Assembly (NCBI RefSeq): GCF_921293095.1
Contig: NC_060254.1
Coordinates: 6,572,001-6,636,000, forward strand
Length of the DNA stretch: 64,000 bases
Direction of reading: 5' to 3'
Source of the DNA: Ischnura elegans
Taxonomy: Eukaryota > Arthropoda > Insecta > Odonata > Coenagrionidae
Positions 56,601 through 64,000 of the stretch are shown here, piece by piece. Positions within the stretch are counted from its first letter, which is position 1. Each line of letters begins with the position of its first letter. The position numbers and the translations under genes were made by a program. The notes below the pieces were generated by a model. The model made no database searches. It worked only from the letters and a program-made list of their open reading frames with translations, and had not been told where the DNA came from.

Positions 56601-59600
56601 TAGCCAGAATACCTGCTCATTTTCATCTCTCTACGTGCGCGTAGTACTCAGCAAGCCACCTGAAAGGTTTCTTACAGCAGGCATTCACAAACCTGCAAAC
56701 ATTATATAATACTATGCATTTAACTTGTCCTTTAACGAAATCTAGCAAGACAATGTATCTTAATCCCTGCAGTGAAAATGAGCTGTACACCTATCTTGTG
56801 AGGGTAGGGAAGAAAAACTCATCAGATATAGATGGAGTCCCTGGTAAACTTATCAAAGATTCTCAGAGCTTAATCCTAACTCCTCTACTGTTCCTGATTA
56901 ATCAATCTCTCTCTGATGGTATATATCCTGAAGCCTTAAAGGAATCCAAGGTTGTCCCAGTCCTTAAGAACAAAACTGATAAACATACAGTGAGTAATTA
57001 TAGGCCAATATCCATAATTCCCCAGTTTGGAAAAGTATTTGAGTATGTCTATTGTAAAAGATTAATTGACTATCTAGAAAGCCAAAACCTCCTATCCAGC
57101 AATCAATTTGGATTTCGAAAAGGGAAATCAACTGAACAAGCCCTCTTTGATGCAATTAATTATATTTTAAATGAAATAAACTTAAAAAACAAAGTAATGG
57201 GGATATATTTTGACCTAAGTAAGGCTTTTGATATGGTAGACCATGATATGCTCCTGACAAAATGTGAGCTGCTGGGCATAAGAGGTGTTGCTCTAAATTG
57301 GCTAAAGACATACTTAACTAATCGAAGACAGAAGGTTGTTCTCAATAATGCTGGTAATTTCTCTTACTCATCTTCAAAACAAGTTGCTAAAGGAGTGCCA
57401 CAGGGGTCAGTGCTTGGCCCAGTACTCTTCTTAATATTTATAAATGACCTCCCCATGAATTTAACATCTAAGCACAATAAATGTGTCTTATATGCTGATG
57501 ATGTGAGTGTTATGAATTCCCATAAAGAATTGAATAATCTGTATCACTCTGGTGAACTGGCGATTAAGGCAATGAATGACTGGTGTACCAGGAATGGCAT
57601 GATCCTCAATAATGACAAAACACAAATGATTTTTTCAAAGAATGTTGTTGAAAGTTGCAGTATTGCAGTTGCAGTATTGCAACAATTTAATTCTTTTAAT
57701 TTCTGAAAATTTTCTGCCTCCTCATCAACATTTCCTAGCCTTTATCTAGTCAACTGAGATAATTGATCACTCGACAAATTATGCTTTAGAAAGATATAAG
57801 AATGTACTTTAAGTCAATACATTACACATGACGATAATGTTGTAACTTATTACGAAAATAAATTATAAAAATTATTAATGCACGAAATTTCTGAAATTTA
57901 AATTTTCCTGCGTTCAAATATATAACATGCATGGGTTGGTATCTCAGTCAGCGATTGAATTTAATATTAGCGGTTGGTACGTTTAAGGGGTAAGACGTAT
58001 AGTGAGAGAAATGAGGAGAAGTTGGGTGTTGGCCTCTTTCATCATCATCATTGGTCAACAATCCTAGGATTGGTTTGACGCAGCTCTCCACTCTATTCTC
58101 CTATCTGCTAATCTTTTCACACCTACGTATTTCTTCTCTTTCACATCTCTCTTTACTTGTTCCATATATTTTGCTCGAGGTCTTCCTTTTCCATTCTTGC
58201 CTTCCACCTGTCCTTCGACGATTGTCTTCATCAGGCCATCATGTCTCAAGATGTGGCCTATAAGGTTGTTCCGTCTTCTTATCAAGGTTTTCATGAGGCT
58301 TCTCTTCTCTCCTACTCTTCTTAGGACTTCCTCGTTACTAAATTATTACCTCTTATAAATAATTGGCCTCTTTAAGATTCGTATAAATAGCCGTGCAGCA
58401 TACGCTGGAATCACTTCACCTGGGCCTCCGGGCTCACCACCCTCCCCAAAGGGGGGGGAGGACTGAGGACTTTGTTGGAATCACCAGTTGCAGTTCGGGT
58501 AAGTGCCTACTCTTCCTAATGAAGTACTGGTGGAACTTATCCACCTATCTAGAGCTAAGCTCTTCTAGCTATGCTCTTAAAGCTATGCTCATCAAGCATG
58601 CTACATAGCAACCTATGGCTAAATAGGTTGAGAATAATGTACTTTAACAGCTCTGTGAGCTACGTGAAGCAGCTAAGTGAATGCTATAAAATACTTGACC
58701 TATACTCAAATAGGTTGAGAAAAATATATAGCTTGGGTACTTCAATCCCAGCCCGTGTTAAGGATAGTGGAAATGATTCCTTGATCTCCCCTTAACGTTG
58801 ACCAATACTATCAACCATAGAATAACCCATATCAAGCCATGGTGTAGCCATGGTCTAGTCTGAAAATTTTCTCCTAGGATTTGGAATAACATAAAAAATC
58901 GTTTTTTTTTTTTTGCATTTATTTTTGCATTTTTTATATTTTCCCAAAACCGAGGAGAAAATTTTAAGGTTACACTATTGATGAAATAAGACACAAGAAT
59001 CAATCATTAGAGTTAATTTTTATTTCAATTTTCAATTTTTATAACATTATGTATCCGTGTCAAGGTAAATAGAGAATTTCTCTTCAAAGTAGTTGTATTC
59101 ACTTATCTCCTTTTTTGATAGTTTAAAATATTTTGGGAGGAAGAGTTACCCCTTCCTCTCATCGAACAGAAAATGTGCTACAATACATTCTCCGTATTGT
59201 GTGTGAATCATCTCCAAACTTTCCACCGGATATCTCGTATGTTTAACTAACTTCTCCTTCTTCACACACAAATTTTCCTCCTGACATCTCCTCAGCACTG
59301 CAAACACCAGTGAGATGATGGAGGATGATCATCCGGCAGTGGAGGTAGATGTTGCTGCTCTGCTGCTTCCCTTACGCGACACCACGGTCGTGTAAGTCGG
59401 TTCATGTTAGGTACCAGCAGCGGCGGTGGCAGTCTTCGGTTTAGTATTCATGGTCTATAAAATAAAGCATAAGTTTGAATGTAATATTTAATCTCAATAA
59501 GTATTTTTTAAGAATTATGATATTATTCTTTTTACTTGAAACGTGATGTATTGTCAATTCATTAAATCTATATGTCCCTCACATCAATCATATTAATAAT

Positions 59601-62307
59601 AATATTCTCTTACTTACAATTTAGAAGGCTGAAACTACGGTGATTGCAGGAATCAACAGCGGCAATGGCAGGAGTCAACTGCAAGGTGTACGACGACGGT
59701 GAGGACAATTGCAGGCTGGAACTGTGGCGAAAGCAGGCTTGGAGTTGCAGTGACGACGGTCTAAGGCAAACTGCAAGGTGTACGACGACGGTGAGGACAA
59801 TTGCAGGCTGGAACTGTGGCGAAAGCAGGCTTGGAGTTGCGGTGACGACGGTCTAAGGCAAACTGCAAGGTGTACGACGACGGTGAGGACAACTGCAGGC
59901 TGGAACTGTGGCGAAAGCAGGCTTGGAGTTGCAGTGACGACGGTCTAAGGCAAACTGCAAGGTGTACGACGACGGTGAGGACGACGGTAAGATGGTGTGA
60001 TGCAACCTCGAAAAGGATCGTCTTATATACAAAATCTTCGGGCAACTCACACCACACTTCAGCCTCATCCCACTCCCCTGTTCGGGGTAAGGTAAGTGCT
60101 ATTTCATTTTTTATCTCAAGTCCGATTCTCCTTGGAGCGTATGTTAACCTTTCAAGCAAAGCGTCCTCAGCCAGTTAGCCTTGAGCTTTTTCACATCACG
60201 TACACCTGCTTGACTCTCCTTGAATTATACTCGTCCTCAATTTCTCCTTGGAGCGTGTGTTCACTTTAGCTTTGAAAATTCCTTCTTTAAATTTATAATC
60301 ATTTTCTCGCGTCAGCCACCTGCTTGTCTATGGTCCGTGTAACACACAGGTTTAGCACCATCAACACAATCACTTTGGGTTCTTATTCCTCCCTTTGAGT
60401 AGAATTGAGGCTGGTAGCACTTGTACACATCCAGCCAGATGATTGGGCGCTGCTCGTTCGCCAGGCGCCGCTTCCCTGGAACAGTAATGTCATCCTGATG
60501 AGTTTTATTAAATCCCTTTCTCATTCGGGAAGCCGGAGAAAGTCACCTTCTGTCCGACCAATTCAAATGCCTTTCTCTGGTGTCGGAACACGCAGTAGTA
60601 AACTGCGTTAAAAAGTACCGAGAGCACAAAATCTGCGCCCCGATGAGGGATGTAGACGATGAAAGTATCCGAATCTGGCTGCTTCTCCACCAAGAGATTG
60701 GTGTACTCAAGGCGGGCCTCGGGATCTCTTTGCAGAGCGACGGTTCTGCAGGCCATGTCGACGTTGAATGAGCTCGCATCCACCTCTACTCTCTTATATA
60801 TGGTAGGTTTCCCACACCACTTCAACCTTGGCAAGTTCGTCGACTTAGTGGGGGTGGGTTGGGCGGAGAGTCTAGACGTTCAAGGTCAAGGGTGAGTGGG
60901 ATGAGTGGGGTCAACGACTCCCCCAGAATGCCCATTTCTATGCTACTCATGTTCCGTTCCGGTACACAAAAATCATTCACACAAACAGACATTAACTTGC
61001 ACCAATTAATGTATTGTGAAAACGGGCCTTTATTTCTATACTCTTAAAAATATGAATTTTAATGCATTCCTAAAACAAATTGTTCCAGAGCTGTTTTATG
61101 TAGGCAATATGGAACCCTATAATTTGAAGAAATTCAAAGAATTATGAATAGACACAGGATCTTCTTAAAGCTCTCAACATTTTTTCTACTGGAAAATGTA
61201 TGTATGCATCTATCACCCTTACTGCAGTGACATTCTTTAATTTTCAGGGCAGCTTCCCTTTGAAAAGGAGACCTATATGGTGACTGAGATGGACTCTGAA
61301 GGCATTTCTTCTTTCCTCGATTCATGGAATGAGGGGGAAACGCATATGGAGAACGGGTCTGAGGATGAGGAAGAAGAAAACATGAGGGAGGGAGGCAATA
61401 GTTATTGCCAATCCGTCCCTTTGGTCCCTTTCTCTGGAGCCAGTGGTTTCACTCTTCCACGGCCCTAACCACGCCCTCTACCCTCGAGTCTTCCACCCCT
61501 CCCTCTCCCATCCCAACTCCCTCTCCTTCTCCCTTGCCCAACCCCAAAACCTCAACAGCCTCTTGAACACGCAGCATTGTGTGGGTTGATTACCCTCCTA
61601 ATACCCCTTTTCTGGAAAATAGTGACCTAAACGTTCAGCTGGTGGGGGACAGGCTGCAATATTATATTGATCTCCTATTTACAGATAGGTTTTTTTCCAA
61701 GCCAGTTGTTGAGGAGACAAATGCTTTTACACAGGAACTCTTTTTAGGGGTTCTCCGAAGGATCTTGCCTGAGGTACTGGAAAACCATATCAGCGAAGAA
61801 GTATTCCAGGTACTTGCCTACCTTTGTATCTTAATCTAGGGAAAACTACTACGCTTATAACATTCATCTTCCACAATAAATTGCCAATATTAATGTAGAT
61901 TAATTAAATTAATTAAAAGACTTGTAACACATTCTGTGCTGAATAAATTTGTGGAAATGTGCAAGAGTATGTATTAAAATGATGGTTACCCTCCACTGAA
62001 TGAAGCCTGAATCTGTCAACATTTGATATGCCTTAGGGATTTACCAAGTTCTAACAAACCAGATTTGGAAAATTTACCTCATCAATTTTTGATTGAGGAG
62101 TTGTGACTGAAGATTCAATTACTACATATACTTATGAGAAATTGAGCAGGAGTGAAAGAACACCAATTATGGAAACATGTTAAAGTGATGACTCACACGT
62201 GTGATAGATGTCAGGTGGTCCATGGAAATAGCTGCCAATGCCATGCCCAATAAATGCTGGAATTATGGTCACTCCATTCTTCCTCGCTATGCATTCAATT
62301 GTATTAC
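53476..62307 (-). CDS. METAP1D: Methionine aminopeptidase 1D, mitochondrial type (5' partial; last two exons)
   Basis: Type-1 methionine aminopeptidases remove the initiator Met; the 1D form acts in mitochondria. Two minus-strand exons, 62307-62197 and 53666-53476, join in frame (phase 1 at both junction sides). The exons read GNTIECIARKNGV, GHGIGSYFHGPPDIYH, EEGMTFTVEPVIGQG, EDGWTALTVDN and SAQFEHTILITNDG, ending in TAA. The family's metal-binding His (GHGIG) and two Glu ligands (TVEP and QFEHT) are present. The amino-terminal half with the Asp ligands and transit peptide should lie right of the window; I found none of it in 62308-64000. The specific 1D assignment rests on the IGQGSQE and VDNSRSAQFEHT context. 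Confidence 0.9.
54596..54682 (+). mobile_element. tRNA-like SINE head with pol III boxes
   Basis: The A box TGGTTAAGCAG (54607-54617) and B-box-like GGTTCAAATCT (54652-54662) are spaced as in a tRNA, and a T9 run at about 54674-54682 would terminate pol III. The stems do not form a convincing tRNA, so this is more likely a SINE or tRNA relic within the METAP1D intron. Confidence 0.4.
55228..55325 (+). mobile_element. Second tRNA-like SINE head
   Basis: A consensus-quality A box TGGCCGAGTAGG (55235-55246), a weak B box ggatggagtcc (55286-55296) and a T7 run at about 55310. It resembles a Ser/Leu-type tRNA 5' half. tRNA folding is unconvincing. Confidence 0.4.
55330..55917. other. METAP1D intron, nothing recognised
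   Basis: AT-rich sequence between the tRNA-like repeat and the TIR element, without ORFs or repeat ends. Confidence 0.45.
55918..56552 (-). mobile_element. TIR element with CAGGGTTCCCACTC ends
   Basis: The ends are CAGGGTTCCCACTC and, in reverse, CAGGATTCCCACTC. The direct repeat ttatca flanks it immediately (55912-55917 and 56553-56558). Subterminal cacggtttt/ttcacggt motifs repeat at both ends. A minus-strand frame (56490-56137) with DGSKEESICRSCYKVSHAQS is shared with 36010-36527. It resembles hAT non-autonomous elements, though the visible duplication is 6 rather than 8 bases. Confidence 0.72.
56714..57706 (+). pseudogene. Non-LTR retrotransposon reverse transcriptase (CR1/Jockey-superclade), truncated
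   Basis: An uninterrupted frame of 330 codons carries the ordered RT motifs SNYRPISIIPQFGKVFE, NQFGFRKGKSTEQALF, GIYFDLSKAFDMVDHDML, GVPQGSVLGPVLFLIFINDL, LYADDVSVM and NGMILNNDKT. All three catalytic Asp are present. The endonuclease domain and the carboxyl end are missing; the frame ends in a gttgcagtattgca duplication near 57655. The intact frame implies a fairly recent insertion into the METAP1D intron. Confidence 0.88.
58023..58345 (-). pseudogene. RTE/craniofacial-type LINE ORF 3' end fragment
   Basis: The minus-strand frame reads RRRNNLIGHILRHDGLMKTI, GKNGKGRPRAKYMEQVK and ADRRIEWRAASNQS, ending at 58064. This is the well-known carboxyl end of arthropod endonuclease-RT LINEs. It is followed on the minus strand by an (atg)n tail at about 58050-58040. 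It is 5'-truncated. Confidence 0.75.
58350..59640. other. METAP1D intron, nothing firmly recognised
   Basis: The string aaataggttgag occurs twice (about 58622 and 58709), and several agctatgctc/agctaagctc motifs occur around 58550-58595. No gene or element ends are seen. Confidence 0.4.
59677..59998. repeat. 92-bp minisatellite, about 3.5 copies
   Basis: aactgcaaggtgtacgacga begins at 59677, 59769, 59861 and 59953, a regular 92-base period with near-identical units. 92 is not a multiple of three, so a frame crossing it changes its repeat register; the open frames on both strands here are by-products. Confidence 0.9.
60312..60524 (-). CDS. Unrecognised 70-codon ORF (ORF2, overlaps ORF1 in another frame)
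   Basis: It begins MRKGFNKTHQDDITVPGKRR and includes RPIIWLDVYKCYQPQFY and a Cys at the end region. Its start overlaps ORF1's stop by 17 bases in a different frame, which suggests either a frameshifted single gene or a compact viral-like arrangement. Downstream, 60159-60000 holds a third frame (PRRIGLEIKNEIALTLPRTG, then WCELPEDFVYKTI) that runs into the 92-bp repeat. Function is unknown. Confidence 0.35.
   Translation of the reverse strand: MRKGFNKTHQDDITVPGKRRLANEQRPIIWLDVYKCYQPQFYSKGGIRTQSDCVDGAKPVCYTDHRQAGG
60508..60756 (-). CDS. Unrecognised 82-codon ORF (ORF1 of a compact pair)
   Basis: Read from ATG at 60756-60754 (MACRTVALQRDPEARLEYTN, then EKQPDSDTFIVYIPHRGADF) to a stop at 60508. 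A TATATAAG box lies at 60800-60791, about 35 bases upstream of the ATG, so the leader would be very short. Composition is more GC-rich and protein-like than the flanking intron. I do not recognise the family; a decayed viral or transposon gene is possible. Antisense to it are overlapping frames of similar length. Confidence 0.4.
   Translation of the reverse strand: MACRTVALQRDPEARLEYTNLLVEKQPDSDTFIVYIPHRGADFVLSVLFNAVYYCVFRHQRKAFELVGQKVTFSGFPNEKGI
61277..61839 (+). pseudogene. piggyBac transposase-like N-terminal fragment
   Basis: An acidic start (SEDEEEENMREGG type) leads to VPLVPFSGASGF (61277-61468). After a stop and a Pro/Ser-rich stretch comes LQYYIDLLFTDRFFSKPVVE, then ETNAF, resembling the LFFTDEFFELIVEETNRYA block that opens the DDE_Tnp_1_7 domain of piggyBac-derived proteins. 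No catalytic Asp region follows. It lies in the METAP1D intron. Confidence 0.55.
62197..62307 (-). CDS. METAP1D: METAP1D penultimate exon
   Basis: On the minus strand an acceptor (tttag) precedes 62307 and a strong donor gtgagt follows 62197 (plus-strand actcac at 62191-62196). Entry is phase 1, completing a Gly codon, and exit is phase 1. The alternative donor two bases earlier (gtgtga) would put a stop at the junction, which favours the chosen one. It carries the GHGIG metal-ligand His and FHGPPDIYH. Confidence 0.92.
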
Positions 62308-62649
62308 CTAAACGAGATACAAAGAGGCATGTGAATTAGCTAAGTAAGGGATAACATTTCATTATGTATCTATTTCACATCTAGAGCAAGTTCCATCCAG
62401 CGGATGCAAGTAAAGCCACGGTCCTTTTGGTGCCTCTCGTTAAGAGCAGCTGACACTGCGTTCCTCCTCACCCTAACTGGTTCAAGCACAAGTGATCAAA
62501 ACTGCTATTCACCCGCTCCAAATACCAACCTGCCCTCTTTAACACGTACATTAGGTTGGTCACAAAATACCAATGTTTGCTTTCTTCCAAAGTAAGTGAA
62601 CTTCTAAAAGTGGACAAATGGTCGAAAAATAATACAGACGAAATTGATT

Positions 62650-62760
62650 GCTTGAGGCGTAACTTTGTGAATGCAATTCATTATGAAAAATGAAAAAGAT
62701 CAAAAGCACAAAGTTTCTTTTTCATTTTTCAAAATAAAGACGAAGGTGCAACTCAACATG
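62650..62760. repeat. Hairpin repeat, second copy of the 38314 family
   Basis: It reads ttgaggcgtaactttgtgaa then tcattatgaaaaatgaaaaa, with an inverted partner agtttctttttcatttttca at about 62710-62729. The outer motif ttgaggcgtaactt occurs inverted next to the hairpin at 38314-38411. Confidence 0.65.
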
Positions 62761-62769
62761 ACACGGTCT

Positions 62770-64000
62770 GCCTCACTGAGGTTAGGGGCTGGAAAAATGT
62801 GAGTTTTAGCAAATTTAGAAATTGAAGTTTTTCAAACATTAAATGAAAAGCATTTGAAGTTGAAATTTAGCTAACATGTCATTAAATGGCAATTTTATTT
62901 TCTTTATTCTTCGTACAATTCACATTTTTGATGCCACTGATAGATTTGGCTTGATTACACTGATGGATTTCAAACTTATCATTTGCAAAGAAAAAAAGGA
63001 ATGCAATTGATACGGTTATTAGGCGACTTCTACTCAGTTACTCAGGGTTAATACCAACTTTCCATTTTTGATTTCACTGACTTATTCCTGATTTCTTGTC
63101 TGAATGGTTTTTTCATATTCCAGGCTTCACATCAACGGCAAAGCACTGGTATATGTATAAAGACTTTGACAAAAATACAGCAAGTTATGTACATTTGGAA
63201 AAAAAATATTTATTCCCAGGGTGTAACCTATTCTGGTTGATATTCAAAAATAAAATCAAATACAAAATCTATGCAGCCTTGCTTAGAAATCTGAGATTGC
63301 TGAAAATCATTGAAAAAAAAAACAAAAATTACCATTGACTAGCTTTCGTCATGGAAAACTGGTCACCATTCACACACATTACTGCCACCGCCTCAGTTGC
63401 TAACTTAGCCCTCTTCTAGGTCTTGAAGTCAGCTGCGTTGATCACCTCGTCTTGGCCGTCTCTCTCCCTCTGTTTCTGAATGTGTCACCCCCTGACTCCA
63501 CAGCAATGCTGCTGCCGTTCAAAAACAATTTTCTCTTTTTGCTGCACCACTGGGGTTTCACCACAATCTCATTTCCATCACTTCCACAAATGATTTTTAC
63601 TTCCCATTCATTTACCATGCTATTTACCAACTCTGTTGGCAGTCAATTCTCGAACACCTAGTTCACAATTATCCAGAAAGCATGTCATCTATGTGATTTT
63701 TCTAAATAAATCTTGAAGAATATTCTGCAGGCAACAACAATGCAACTCTAAAAAAGTTCCATGAAGCACAATAAAAGTCATCTACATATGAACATGTTTG
63801 AATCGTAAATATTTTCCACATTACAAAGAAAAATATCCAAATTCTGGCCACATCCATTAGCATGGTGTCACAATCTCCACCACGATGTCTGCGCCTAGCC
63901 GAACAGCTGACGGAAAATTTTCAGTTCCGGGGTATTTCCACGATTTGCAGTGCGCCCACGAAAACAGGTCTTGGCATCCTACTCCCCTCACCCCTCCCCT
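62770..64000. other. Presumed METAP1D intron, nothing recognised
   Basis: I searched both strands for upstream METAP1D exons and found no matching motif. A 62-codon minus-strand frame at 63630-63442 shows no family resemblance. Confidence 0.4.

Noticed and set aside
59640..60178. Repetitive Cys/Trp-containing plus-strand frames
   Set aside because: Produced by the 92-bp minisatellite read in rotating frames.
1..64000. CRISPR arrays, prokaryotic operons or rRNA genes
   Set aside because: No regularly spaced short repeats with unique spacers, no ribosome-binding-site/operon structure, no rRNA-like sequence; the window is clearly intron-rich eukaryotic DNA.

Overview
This is a eukaryotic, almost certainly arthropod (probably insect) nuclear sequence. 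It is AT-rich and dominated by long introns full of transposable elements (TEs). Two conserved genes can be read across GT-AG introns. I could not run any search, so family names rest on motifs I recognise by eye and on splice-phase bookkeeping.

Sin3A (+ strand, 1389-39742). Fifteen exons encode the PAH2 domain, a Gly/His-rich linker, PAH3, the HDAC-interaction (Sin3 co-repressor) region and the C-terminal domain of the SIN3 transcriptional co-repressor scaffold, ending at a TAA at 39740-39742. All exon phases join to one reading frame of 1352 residues. The amino terminus with PAH1 lies upstream of the window.

METAP1D (- strand). The last two exons of a mitochondrial-type methionine aminopeptidase lie at 62307-62197 and 53666-53476, separated by an 8.5-kb intron. 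Upstream exons lie beyond the right edge. The two genes converge tail to tail with about 13.7 kb between stop codons.

Mobile DNA fills most of the rest. pogo/Tigger-type elements with TA target duplications are common. They include one with a decayed DDE transposase (13690-15665), one with a CENP-B/pogo-like HTH fragment (26272-27709), and a three-level nested insertion at 15689-20700. There are hAT-type elements with 8-bp target duplications (2114-2689, 4973-6035, 30303-30873 and others), a PIF/Harbinger-type MITE (41978-42173) and a piggyBac-type TTAA MITE (44835-45135). Also present are tRNA-derived SINEs, decayed Jockey/CR1-like and RTE-like LINE pieces, and a piggyBac-transposase-like fragment (61277-61839). 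Several long inverted repeats sit inside Sin3A introns, the most striking an approximately 198-bp near-perfect hairpin at 8396-8593.

I found no convincing undescribed system. The best leads are the intronic hairpin, an unclassified TIR element with repeated GGCCATA-type motifs (18441-19881), and an unrecognised compact ORF pair with a TATA-like box on the minus strand at 60312-60800.
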